The position numbers were made by a program, and so were the translations under genes. From Allobosea sp039673065 (GTDB lineage Bacteria; Pseudomonadota; Alphaproteobacteria; Rhizobiales; Beijerinckiaceae), in NCBI RefSeq assembly GCF_039673065.1, contig NZ_JBDJKW010000001.1, positions 248,001 through 312,000 on the forward strand: 64,000 nt of DNA, given 5' to 3'. The notes below the pieces were generated by a model. The model made no database searches, was not told the DNA's origin, and saw only the letters and a program-made list of their open reading frames with translations. Below, in pieces: positions 28,576 through 36,641 of the stretch (the stretch's first letter is position 1; the number at the start of each line of letters is the position of its first letter).

Positions 28576-29813
28576 CCGGTCCCTCGCGCGGCCACGCCGC
28601 GTCGCGATGCCTCGATACCCCGGAACGGCGCCGCGAACCGGCCCGCCACGAGCAGTGCCAGCATCCTGTCGATTCCCGGCAGGCGCGCAAGCGGCGGCAC
28701 GAGCCTGTCGCGGATCGCCGGCAGCACCGTGCCGTCCGACTGGTAGAACGGCGTGAAGAGCAGGCTGGCCGCCTGATAGAAGCGCACATGCCAGCGGCGC
28801 AGCCGTGCATAGAGACCGAGCGCCGCCTGTGGGTCGCCCGTCTGCTCCAGCGCCGTGGCGAGCGCCAGGGCGTCGAGCAGCGCCATATTGGCGCCCTGGC
28901 CGAGCTGCGGGCTGGTCGCATGGGCGCAATCGCCGACGAAGGCGATTCCCGTACCATGCGGCACCGGCAGGGTCTGGTGGCGATAGGAGGCGAGCAGGAG
29001 TTGCTCGGGATCATCGATCTGCGCCAGCAGCGGCGCGACCTGCGGCCAATGCCGCAGCACCTGCGCCTTCCAGGCGTCGAGCCCGGCCGCGCGCCAGGCG
29101 TCGTAGCGCTCCGGCTTGAGACTCCAGAACAAGGAGGCCAGCGGCTCCCCTCCCTCGCCGAGACGGCCGATCGGCAGCACGCCGACCATGACGCTGGCGC
29201 GCCGGTAGCGCTGCTCCAGCGCAGTGGGCTGGAAGCCGTGCTCGCCGAGCCGGACATTGGTCCACAGCGCGCCATAGCGCAGCGGGCGCGGCACCGCGGC
29301 ACGCGCCGCATGGCGCAACAGCGGCGAGCGCGCGCCCGACGCGTCGATGAGCAGGTCGAACGGGCCGATCCGGCGGCCCCGCGCGGTGACGAAGCTCGAG
29401 CGCCCATCGCCATGGCGGTCGAGATCCGTGACCTCTGCCGCGGTCTCGATGCGCATGCTCGTCGCGGCTGCGGCGCTGAACAGCGTATCGAACAGGCTGG
29501 CACGGTGGACGCCGAGGCCGAAGACTTCCGGTCCCAGCGGGGCATAGCGCACGTCGAGCACGACGGAGCCGGTCGCGGCGCTGAGCCCGAAGAGGCGATC
29601 GATCCGGCTGCCCTGCGCGATCAGGCGCTCGGCGAGGCCGAGCTCGCGCAAGACGGCGAGCCCGGTCGGCTGCAGGATCAGCCCCGAGCCGAGCGGACGC
29701 GCCGCGTCGAAGCGCTCGACCAGGGTGACGCGGTGCCCTTGCCGTTCGAGCAGGAGCGCGCTGGCCAGCCCCGCCGGCCCGCAGCCGGCGATGCCGATAT
29801 CGAGGACGCGCAT
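28572..29813 (-). CDS. FAD-dependent monooxygenase
   Basis: A 413-aa flavoprotein of the p-hydroxybenzoate/UbiH-type family. It has the N-terminal dinucleotide motif DIGIAGCGPAGLASALLL (~4-21) and the second FAD motif GDCAHATSPQLGQGANMALLDA (~295-316). Such enzymes hydroxylate aromatic or other small molecules using NAD(P)H and O2; the substrate is not deducible. It lies downstream of ilvN (16-bp gap), possibly as a passenger of that operon, and overlaps the two-span membrane protein gene. Confidence 0.88.
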   Translation of the reverse strand: MRVLDIGIAGCGPAGLASALLLERQGHRVTLVERFDAARPLGSGLILQPTGLAVLRELGLAERLIAQGSRIDRLFGLSAATGSVVLDVRYAPLGPEVFGLGVHRASLFDTLFSAAAATSMRIETAAEVTDLDRHGDGRSSFVTARGRRIGPFDLLIDASGARSPLLRHAARAAVPRPLRYGALWTNVRLGEHGFQPTALEQRYRRASVMVGVLPIGRLGEGGEPLASLFWSLKPERYDAWRAAGLDAWKAQVLRHWPQVAPLLAQIDDPEQLLLASYRHQTLPVPHGTGIAFVGDCAHATSPQLGQGANMALLDALALATALEQTGDPQAALGLYARLRRWHVRFYQAASLLFTPFYQSDGTVLPAIRDRLVPPLARLPGIDRMLALLVAGRFAAPFRGIEASRRGVAARGTG

Positions 29814-29829
29814 GGCGCGCCCGCGGGCC

Positions 29830-30366
29830 TCACATCGCCTCGGCCCCGCGGCTCATCGCCGCCACGCCGGTGCGCGAGACCTCACGCAGGCCGACCGCCG
29901 CCATCATCTTGATGAAGCGCTCGACCTCGTCGGTCGAGCCGGTCAGCTCGAAGACGAAGGATTCGAGCGTGGCGTCGAGCGTGCGCGCCCCGAAGGCGGC
30001 GGCGAGCCGCATCGCCTCGACGCGATGGTCGCCCTTGCCGACCACCTTGAGCAGGCAGAGCTCGCGCTCGATCGCATCGCCCTGCAGCGTCAGGTCGACG
30101 ACGCGGTGCACCGGCACCAGCCGGTCGAGATGCGCCTTGATCTGGTCGATGACCGCTTCCGTGCCCGAGGTCACGACGGTGATGCGCGAGAGATGGCTCT
30201 CATGCTCGGTCTCGGAGACGGTGAGGCTCTCGATGTTGTAGCCGCGGCCGGAGAACAGACCGGCGATGCGAGCGAGAACGCCGGGCTCGTTGTCGACGAT
30301 CACCGCCAGGGTGTGGCGGGCGCTCGGCTGCGAGACGGGAGCGGTCGGGTAATGCGTCGTGTTCAT
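29830..30366 (-). CDS. ilvN: Acetolactate synthase small (regulatory) subunit
   Basis: A 178-aa regulatory subunit that stimulates the catalytic subunit and confers valine feedback inhibition. An ACT domain spans ~18-90 (LAVIVDNEPGVLARIAGLFSGRGYNIESLTV), followed by the C-terminal ALS-small domain (ELCLLKVVGKGDHRVEAMRLA...). Its ATG overlaps the GST stop (ATGA). It is separated from ilvB (33826-32063) by a racemase and a GST gene, unlike the usual adjacent ilvBN order. Sometimes named ilvH. Confidence 0.94.
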   Translation of the reverse strand: MNTTHYPTAPVSQPSARHTLAVIVDNEPGVLARIAGLFSGRGYNIESLTVSETEHESHLSRITVVTSGTEAVIDQIKAHLDRLVPVHRVVDLTLQGDAIERELCLLKVVGKGDHRVEAMRLAAAFGARTLDATLESFVFELTGSTDEVERFIKMMAAVGLREVSRTGVAAMSRGAEAM

Positions 30367-31076
30367 CGCTGGGCCTTGCTTCGGCTGAGATGCGGGCGGA
30401 AATCGGTGAGGACGGGTTCGTCGACCTCGTCCTCGGCGACGATCCAGGGCTCGGCCAGCGCGGCCTCGCGCCAAGCGCGGAAGCCGGCGGTCGCCTGGAT
30501 TGCCTCGACATAGGCGGCGCAGACCGGATCGAGCGGGATCGAATAGCTGGTGAAGCGGCTGGCGACCGGCGCGAACATCGCGTCGGCGGCGCTGAACGCG
30601 CCGAACAGGAAGGGCCCGCCGGCGCCGAAACGCTCACGCGCCTCGCGCCAGATCGTGCAGATGCGCGCGACATCGGCCGCCACCCCCGGGCCGCGATCGC
30701 GCGGCGGATGGATCCAGCCGAGGTTCATCGGGCAGGCCCCGCGCAGCGCCTGGAAGCTCGAATGCATCTCGGCGCTGATCGAGCGGGCCATGGCGCGCGC
30801 CGCGCGGTCGCGCGGCCAGACCGCCAGCTCCGGGCGCAGCTCGGCGAGATATTCCAGGATCGCCAGCGAATCCCAGACGACGATCTCGCCATCGACCAGC
30901 GCCGGCACCTTTCCCGCGGGGCTGTAGGCGCTGACCGCGCGCTTCCACTCGGGATCGTCGAAGGTCGGGCCGAAGGGGAACAACACCTCCTCGAAAGGCA
31001 CGCCGAACTCGGTCAGCGCCAGCCAGGGGCGCAGCGACCAGGAGGAATGGGTCTTGTTGGCGATGACGAGCTTCAT
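30363..31076 (-). CDS. Glutathione S-transferase family protein
   Basis: A 237-aa cytosolic GST: thioredoxin-like N-terminal domain (KLVIANKTHSSWSLRPWLAL with Ser as likely GSH-activating residue, KVPALVDGEIVVWDSLAILEYL cis-Pro/GSH-binding) and a helical C-terminal domain. The SHSSWSLRPWL-type start resembles the zeta/maleylacetoacetate isomerase-like branch, but the specific reaction is unclear. Located between the racemase and ilvN genes and overlapping ilvN. Confidence 0.88.
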   Translation of the reverse strand: MKLVIANKTHSSWSLRPWLALTEFGVPFEEVLFPFGPTFDDPEWKRAVSAYSPAGKVPALVDGEIVVWDSLAILEYLAELRPELAVWPRDRAARAMARSISAEMHSSFQALRGACPMNLGWIHPPRDRGPGVAADVARICTIWREARERFGAGGPFLFGAFSAADAMFAPVASRFTSYSIPLDPVCAAYVEAIQATAGFRAWREAALAEPWIVAEDEVDEPVLTDFRPHLSRSKAQR

Positions 31077-31200
31077 GGCGAATCCTCGGAGGAATGACGG
31101 AGCGGCAGGCTAGCCCCGCCCCGTGCCCTGCACCCTCGCCTTTTGGTGATCCCGGCCATGAGCGGACGCGATGAAGCGGCAAGCGGGCGCGACCGGCGGC

Positions 31201-31911
31201 TCATGCCGCCTGCCTCGCCGGCTCGCAGGCGAAGTCGAGCGCCGCGGCGACATGCAGCGCCGTGGTGTCGAACACCGGCACCGCGACGTCGTCCTGCCCC
31301 ATCAGCAGCGTGATCTCGGTGCAACCGAGGATCACCGCGTCGGCACCCTGCTCACGCACCGCCCGCGCCACGATGGCGCAATAGCGCTCGCGCGAGGCCG
31401 GGTCGATCGTACCGCGGCAGAGCTCCTCGAAGATCACGCGGTGGACCTCGTCGCGCTCCTGCGCCTCCGGGATCACCGTCTCGACGCCGAAGGCCGCGAG
31501 GCGCCCGCGATAGAAGTCCTGCTCCATGGTGAAGCGCGTCGCCAGCAGAAGCGGCCGCTTGGCGCCCTGCGCCAACACCGCCTTGGCGGTGACGTCGGCG
31601 AGATGCAGGAAGGGCAGCATGGTCGCGCCGGTGATGTGGTCGGCGAGCTTGTGCATGGTGTTGGTCGCCAGCAGGATGCAGCCGGCGCCCGCCCGCTCGA
31701 GCTTGCGCGCGCTCTCGGCCAGCGCCGCGCCGGCCCCCTGCCAGTCACCCTGCGCCTGCATTTCGGCGATCGGCGCGAAATCCAGCGAGTGCAGCAGCAT
31801 GTCGGCCGAATGCAGCCCGCCGCGGCGCGCGCGCACGCCCTCGTTGAGCAGGCGATAATAGACCGCCGTCGATTCCCAGCTCATGCCGCCGATCAGGCCG
31901 ATGGTCGTCAT
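31201..31911 (-). CDS. Aspartate/glutamate racemase-family protein (YgeA-like broad-specificity racemase)
   Basis: A 236-aa PLP-independent racemase. The first catalytic position is Thr83 (LLATNTMHK) and the second Cys197 (ILGCTEI), the Thr/Cys pair and numbering I recall for E. coli YgeA rather than the Cys/Cys pair of classic aspartate racemases. YgeA-type enzymes racemise several amino acids, e.g. homoserine. It sits between ilvB and ilvN, probably in the same transcript. Supplying or removing D-amino acids is possible; substrate not proven. Confidence 0.85.
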   Translation of the reverse strand: MTTIGLIGGMSWESTAVYYRLLNEGVRARRGGLHSADMLLHSLDFAPIAEMQAQGDWQGAGAALAESARKLERAGAGCILLATNTMHKLADHITGATMLPFLHLADVTAKAVLAQGAKRPLLLATRFTMEQDFYRGRLAAFGVETVIPEAQERDEVHRVIFEELCRGTIDPASRERYCAIVARAVREQGADAVILGCTEITLLMGQDDVAVPVFDTTALHVAAALDFACEPARQAA

Positions 31912-32062
31912 CTGATCCCCCTTGCGCGCAAGGCCCGCGCGGGCCGCGCCACGGTCCCGCCATGCCGGCGCGTGCCGGGCGTGGACCTTGTCGGCGGGGA
32001 GGTCTCGGATGGACCTCCCGCGCCCGCCGCCCGGCCGAGGCCGGGCGGATCGCCGCCGGTCG

Positions 32063-33826
32063 TCAGACCAGCTGGCGGCCCTCGGCGTCGATGATCTCGC
32101 CGGTATCGCCCTCGAAATCAGGCAGGATCATCTCGTTATGGGCCTTGCCCGACGGGATCATCGGGAAGCAGTTCTCTTCCTTGGCGACATGGCAGTCGAA
32201 GATCACCGGGCCGGGCGTCTCGATCATCTCCATGATGCAGCGGTCGAGATCGGCCGGATCCGAGCAGCGGATGCCGTGCCCGCCATAGGCTTCCGCCAGC
32301 TTCACGAAATCGGGCAGAGAGGCCGAGTAGCTCTCGGAATAGCGCCCGCCATGCAGCAGCTCCTGCCACTGGCGCACCATGCCCATGTATTCGTTGTTCA
32401 GGATGAAGACCTTGACCGGCAGCCGGTACTGCGCCGCCGTCGACATCTCCTGCATGTTCATCAGGATCGAGGCCTCGCCGGCGATGTCGATCACCAGCGC
32501 GTCGCGATGCTTCATCTGCACGCCGATCGCCGCCGGCAGGCCGTAGCCCATCGTCCCGAGGCCGCCCGAGGTCATCCAGCGGTTCGGCTCCTGGAAGTGG
32601 AAATACTGCGCCGCCCACATCTGGTGCTGGCCGACCTCGGTGGTGACGAAGGTCTCGCGGTCCTTGGTCAGCTCGTAGAGGCGCTGGATCGCGTATTGCG
32701 GCTTGATGACGCTTTCGGACTTCTTGTAGCCGAGGCTGTTGCGCGCCCGCCATCCGTCGATCTGCGTCCACCAGGTGGTCAGCGCGGTCTTGTCGAGCTT
32801 CGGGTTCTTCTCGCGCCAGACCTGGATCATGTCCTCGAGGACATGGGCGCAGTCGCCGACGATGCCGATATCGACCTTGACGTTCTTGTTGATCGAGGAC
32901 GGGTCGATGTCGATGTGGATCTTCTTCGAGCGCGGCGAGAAGGCGTCGAGGCGGCCGGTGATGCGGTCGTCGAAGCGCGCGCCGACCGCGATCATCACGT
33001 CGCAATCGTGCATGGCGAGGTTGGCCTCGTAGGTGCCGTGCATGCCGAGCATGCCCAGCCACTGCCGGTCGGCCGCCGGGAAGGCGCCCAGCCCCATCAG
33101 CGTCGAGGTGACGGGATAGCCGGTCAGCCGCGCCAGCTCGCGCAGCAGCTCGGAGGCGCGCGGCCCGGCATTGATGACGCCGCCGCCGGTGTAGAACACC
33201 GGCTTCTTGGCGTTGGCGATCATCTCCACCGCGGCGCGGATCTTGGTCATGTCGCCCTTGACGGTCGGGCGGTAGGTCTTGTGCTGGTTGTCGAGCGGGC
33301 GGCTATAGGTGCCGGTCGCGAACTGCACGTCCTTCGGGATGTCGATGACGACCGGGCCCGGCCGGCCATTGGCCGCGACATAGAAGGCCTCGTGCAGGAT
33401 GCGCGGCAGGTCCGCGATGTTCTTCACCAGGTAGTTGTGCTTGGTGCAGGAGCGCGTGATGCCGACCGTGTCGCATTCCTGGAAGGCGTCGGAGCCGATC
33501 AGATGCGTCGGGACCTGCCCGGTCAGGACGACGAGCGGGATCGAGTCGAGCAGCGCGTCGGTCAGGCCGGTGACGGCGTTGGTCGCGCCGGGGCCGGAGG
33601 TGACCAGCACGCAGCCGACCTTGCCCGGGCCGGAGCGGGCATAGCCCTCGGCCGCATGGACGGCGCCCTGCTCGTGGCGGACGAGCACGTGCTTGACCTT
33701 GTCCTGCTGGAAGAGCGCGTCGTAGATCGGGAGTACGGCGCCGCCGGGGTATCCGAACAGGTGCTCGACGCCCTGGTCCTGAAGGGCGCGGACGACCATC
33801 TCGGCTCCGGTCATCATCTCGCTCAT
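32063..33826 (-). CDS. ilvB: Acetolactate synthase large (catalytic) subunit
   Basis: A 587-aa TPP- and FAD-dependent enzyme condensing pyruvate with pyruvate or 2-ketobutyrate, the first common step of branched-chain amino acid synthesis. The catalytic Glu is in LVRHEQGAVHAAEGYAR; the TPP domain has GGLGTMGYGLPAAIG and DIAGEASILMNMQE...LNNEYMGMV, where the usual Gly-Asp of the Mg motif reads Gly-Glu. Preceded by a leader peptide and attenuator (33877-33989); valine/isoleucine/leucine supply should therefore set transcription. Sometimes named ilvI. Confidence 0.95.
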   Translation of the reverse strand: MSEMMTGAEMVVRALQDQGVEHLFGYPGGAVLPIYDALFQQDKVKHVLVRHEQGAVHAAEGYARSGPGKVGCVLVTSGPGATNAVTGLTDALLDSIPLVVLTGQVPTHLIGSDAFQECDTVGITRSCTKHNYLVKNIADLPRILHEAFYVAANGRPGPVVIDIPKDVQFATGTYSRPLDNQHKTYRPTVKGDMTKIRAAVEMIANAKKPVFYTGGGVINAGPRASELLRELARLTGYPVTSTLMGLGAFPAADRQWLGMLGMHGTYEANLAMHDCDVMIAVGARFDDRITGRLDAFSPRSKKIHIDIDPSSINKNVKVDIGIVGDCAHVLEDMIQVWREKNPKLDKTALTTWWTQIDGWRARNSLGYKKSESVIKPQYAIQRLYELTKDRETFVTTEVGQHQMWAAQYFHFQEPNRWMTSGGLGTMGYGLPAAIGVQMKHRDALVIDIAGEASILMNMQEMSTAAQYRLPVKVFILNNEYMGMVRQWQELLHGGRYSESYSASLPDFVKLAEAYGGHGIRCSDPADLDRCIMEMIETPGPVIFDCHVAKEENCFPMIPSGKAHNEMILPDFEGDTGEIIDAEGRQLV

Positions 33827-33876
33827 AACGCTCTCCTGCGCGGTCTTCGTACTCGGTCGAAAAAAGGCAATAAAAA

Positions 33877-33894
33877 AGGCCCTTCGAGGGGCCT
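33877..33894 (-). terminator. ilvB attenuator terminator
   Basis: On the minus strand AGGCCC-CTCGAA-GGGCCT followed by TTTTTATT, 51 bp before ilvB: an intrinsic terminator in the leader. Its upstream arm is shared with an alternative pairing, GGGGCC 33888-33893 with GGCCCC 33934-33939. Confidence 0.8.
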
Positions 33895-33950
33895 GGGCGT
33901 GCGCTGGCGTCGGGGACGCCCGGTCTTGAAACCGGCCCCTACCAGCGCAC
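33888..33950 (-). promoter_or_regulatory. ilvB leader antiterminator and pause structures
   Basis: Two further pairings: 33942-33950 with 33899-33907 (perfect 9 bp, using the last sense codons of the leader peptide) and 33934-33939 with 33888-33893 (6 bp, excluding the terminator). A small CCGGT/ACCGG hairpin lies at 33920-33935. A ribosome at the stop codon would cover 33934-33939 and allow termination; one stalled on Ile/Val codons would leave it free. Confidence 0.6.
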
Positions 33951-33989
33951 CTCTACGATAATAAGCTTGCGCATTTCGCAGCCTTCCAT
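33939..33989 (-). CDS. ilvB leader peptide (branched-chain attenuator peptide)
   Basis: A 16-residue ORF, MEGCEMRKLIIVEVRW, 113 bp before ilvB. Five of its codons are Leu, Ile, Ile, Val and Val. The internal ATG at 33974 (MRKLIIVEVRW) has GGAAGG with a good spacer and may be the real start. Its stop is followed by mutually exclusive hairpins ending in a U-tract terminator, the classical ribosome-mediated attenuator layout. Confidence 0.78.
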   Translation of the reverse strand: MEGCEMRKLIIVEVRW

Positions 33990-34004
33990 GACGTAAGTTT
34001 CCGG

Positions 34005-34033
34005 ACGCTAGACCAGCGCCGGGGCATGGTCAA
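34005..34033 (-). promoter_or_regulatory. Candidate ilvB promoter
   Basis: On the minus strand TTGACC (34028-34033) and TAGCGT (34005-34010) are spaced 17 bp, placing the start site about 10 bases before the leader peptide ATG at 33989. Confidence 0.55.
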
Positions 34034-34221
34034 GCGGCTGATCGCGCAGGCTGCACGAAAACAGCGGCGTTTTCGAAGATCGCAGGAACACTTTTTCAAG
34101 ACCCGGATGCTATCCCGCCTTCCCGGAGCACGGCCTCTCCGCTCCGGGGAGAAGCCGCTGCGGCGACGAGGACGCCTATCGGGATCGAGCCGCGCACCCG
34201 GAGACGCGACGATCCGGCCAG

Positions 34222-35691
34222 ATGGATAGGTCACACCCGGGCCCGATGCACCACGAGATCCACCGCCACAACATCGCGCAGCGGGCCCGCAACCCGGTGA
34301 TCCGGGACCTCGTCCAGCGGCTGGAGCGCGCCGGGACGGCGGCGTTCGCTGGCTTCCGCGAGGCGGTTCTGGCGGAATTCGGCGACGACATGATGATCCT
34401 GTCGCCAATCGGGACGAGCGACTACGCCTGCGAGCATTACGGCCGCAACATCGTCCGCGCCGTCGGCATCGACTTCGCCGGGCACCCGGTCTCGCGCATG
34501 CCGGGCCCGATCGCCGATCTGACCGTCGAGAGCTGCGCGCGCGTGCTCGCCGGCGACGGCCCTCTCCTCACCATTCACCGCTCGCTCGGAACAGCCGGCA
34601 TCTGCCTCTGGGAACGGCTGGTCTTCCGCATCACGGGCGTCGATGGCGACCCGCGTATCGTTATCTTCTCCACGCCGATGCTTTATCACGAAGCCTTGCT
34701 CGAAACCGTCCTCGCCTCCTCCCCCTGCGGCATCGTCGCCCTGCATGCCGTCCGCGAGGCGGACGGCACCGTGACGCGCGGCGTGATCATCGCCGCCAAC
34801 CGTCGCGCCGCCGAATTGGCGGGCAAGCCCGGCCACGACCTCGTCGACGCCGATGCGCGCGCCACCCTGCCCTTCCTCGCCGACGAGACCGTCTGGCGGC
34901 GCTGCCTCTATGCGATCGAGCTGCGCCGCACCGACAGGCTGGAGGCGAGCCATGTGGTGAACGGCCGCGAGGTCTGGATGCAGATCGCGCTCGCGCCCCT
35001 CGGCGACGGGCTGGTGATGACGCTGACCGACGTCTCCGACCTGATGAACGCCAATCTCGTGCTGCAGAGCCGCGCCGCGACGTTGGCGCTCGAGGTCGGC
35101 CGCGAGCGCGCCACCCGCCGGGCGCTCTCGAACGAGATCGGCGAGCGCGAGGCCCGCGAGCAGGAATTGCGCCGCCTGGCCGAGACCGATCCGCTGACCG
35201 CGCTGCTCAACCGCCGCTCGCTGAAGGAGAAGGCGGAGGCGCTGATCGCCGCGGCCGACTCCGATGGCGGCGCGATCTCGCTCTTCGTCATCGATCTCGA
35301 CCATTTCAAGCAGGTCAACGACCGTCACGGCCACCCGGCCGGCGACGCCGTGATCCGTGCATTCGCCGATCTGCTGCTCGGCCATATGCGCGCCGGCCAT
35401 CTCGTCGGCCGCCTCGGCGGCGAGGAATTCGCCGTCGTCCTGCCGGACACCGACACAGACGAGGCGAGACGCATCGGCGAGCGCTTCCTCAAGCTGCTGC
35501 GCGCCACCCATCTGCCGGTTTCCGAGGATCTCGATCTGCAGGTCACCGCGAGCCTGGGCATCGCCACCCGCCTGCCGGGCGAGACCATCGGCGATCTGAT
35601 CGCGCGCGCCGACCAGCAGCTCTACCGCGCCAAGAACGACGGGCGCGACTGCATCCGCTCCGGCGAGGACCTGATCGCCGACGCCGCCTGA
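34222..35691 (+). CDS. Diguanylate cyclase with N-terminal sensory region
   Basis: A 489-aa soluble protein. Residues ~330-485 are a GGDEF domain with active-site GGEEF (399-403, RLGGEEFAVVLPDTD), so c-di-GMP synthesis is expected; there is no RxxD inhibitory site five residues upstream. The N-terminal ~280 residues contain a PAS-like sensor and a short helical linker (~285-325). The start is uncertain: ATG 34222 or 34246, neither with a strong ribosome binding site. Divergent from the ilvB leader; no partner gene. Confidence 0.88.
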   Translation: MDRSHPGPMHHEIHRHNIAQRARNPVIRDLVQRLERAGTAAFAGFREAVLAEFGDDMMILSPIGTSDYACEHYGRNIVRAVGIDFAGHPVSRMPGPIADLTVESCARVLAGDGPLLTIHRSLGTAGICLWERLVFRITGVDGDPRIVIFSTPMLYHEALLETVLASSPCGIVALHAVREADGTVTRGVIIAANRRAAELAGKPGHDLVDADARATLPFLADETVWRRCLYAIELRRTDRLEASHVVNGREVWMQIALAPLGDGLVMTLTDVSDLMNANLVLQSRAATLALEVGRERATRRALSNEIGEREAREQELRRLAETDPLTALLNRRSLKEKAEALIAAADSDGGAISLFVIDLDHFKQVNDRHGHPAGDAVIRAFADLLLGHMRAGHLVGRLGGEEFAVVLPDTDTDEARRIGERFLKLLRATHLPVSEDLDLQVTASLGIATRLPGETIGDLIARADQQLYRAKNDGRDCIRSGEDLIADAA

Positions 35692-35701
35692 GCGCCGCGG
35701 C

Positions 35702-36625
35702 TCAGGCGCCTTCCGCGTCCAGCGCGGCGAAGGCGATCGCCTCGGCCTCCTGCGGCGCCACCGCCTGCCAGTCGTGCATCTGATGGCGGAACCAGGTCAT
35801 CTGGCGCTTGGCATAGGCGCGCGTATCGGCCTGCCCGCGGGCGACCGCCTCAGCCAGCGACAACGCTCCGTCGAGATGGGCGATCAGCCCGGGCACGCCA
35901 TGGGCGCGCATCACCGGCAGCAGCGGATCGAGCCCGCGCGCCTTCAGCGCCGCGACCTCGTCGAGCGCGCCGCCCGCCATCATCTGCTCGAACCGCGCAT
36001 CGATCCGCGCCCGCACCAGGGCGCGCTCCGGCGCCAGGAAGAACCGCAATGTCCGCGCCCCGGCCAGCGGCCCGGGTCGGCGCGCGCCCTGAAACAGGGC
36101 GAGCGAGCGCCCGGTCGCTTCCAGCACCTCCAGCGCCCGCATCACGCGCAGCCGGTCGCTCGGCCGCAGCTTTTCCGCCATCAGCGGATCGCGCGCCGCG
36201 AGTTCGGCATGCAGCGCCGCCGTCTCCAGCCCGGCGGTGCGCACCCGGAACGCGGTGCGCACCGCCTCCGGGACCGCCGGCATGTCGGACAGGCCCTCGA
36301 CCAGCGCCTTGAAATAGAGCCCCGTGCCGCCGACCAGCACCGGCAGCCGCCCCTGCGCCCGCAGGGCCGGCAACAGCGCCGCGACCTCGGCGGCATAGGC
36401 GGCGACCGAATGGTTCACCGCGCCGTCGACATGGCCGTAGAGCAGGTGCGGCACCTCGCCGATCTCGTCCGCCGTCGGGCGGGCGGTGATCACCGCGAGG
36501 TCACGATAGACCTGCATGGAGTCGGCATTGATCACCACGCCGCCATGGCGGCGTGCCAGCGCGGCCGCCAGCGCGGACTTGCCGCTCGCGGTCGGACCTG
36601 CGATGAGCACGGCCTCCAAGGTCAT
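35702..36625 (-). CDS. miaA: tRNA dimethylallyltransferase
   Basis: A 307-aa enzyme adding dimethylallyl to A37 of tRNAs reading UNN codons. P-loop GPTASGKSALA at ~8-18, DSMQVYRDL (catalytic Asp, ~34-42), VGGTGLYFKALVEG, and the C-terminal RAYAKRQMTWFRHQ segment are all diagnostic. The start at 36625 fits; an in-frame ATG at 36643 would overlap the serB start codon within the same CATG. It is head to head with serB with almost no space, so the promoters must lie inside the opposing genes. Confidence 0.95.
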   Translation of the reverse strand: MTLEAVLIAGPTASGKSALAAALARRHGGVVINADSMQVYRDLAVITARPTADEIGEVPHLLYGHVDGAVNHSVAAYAAEVAALLPALRAQGRLPVLVGGTGLYFKALVEGLSDMPAVPEAVRTAFRVRTAGLETAALHAELAARDPLMAEKLRPSDRLRVMRALEVLEATGRSLALFQGARRPGPLAGARTLRFFLAPERALVRARIDARFEQMMAGGALDEVAALKARGLDPLLPVMRAHGVPGLIAHLDGALSLAEAVARGQADTRAYAKRQMTWFRHQMHDWQAVAPQEAEAIAFAALDAEGA

Positions 36626-36641
36626 CCCGGCAGCAGCTCCC

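Noticed and set aside
28572..29813. FAD monooxygenase plus small membrane protein as an antibiotic-resistance unit
   Set aside because: Nothing in the sequence points to a particular substrate; the pair is only reported as coupled genes.
32063..33961. 679-aa plus-strand open frame opposite ilvB
   Set aside because: Antisense shadow; the minus strand encodes acetolactate synthase with all motifs.
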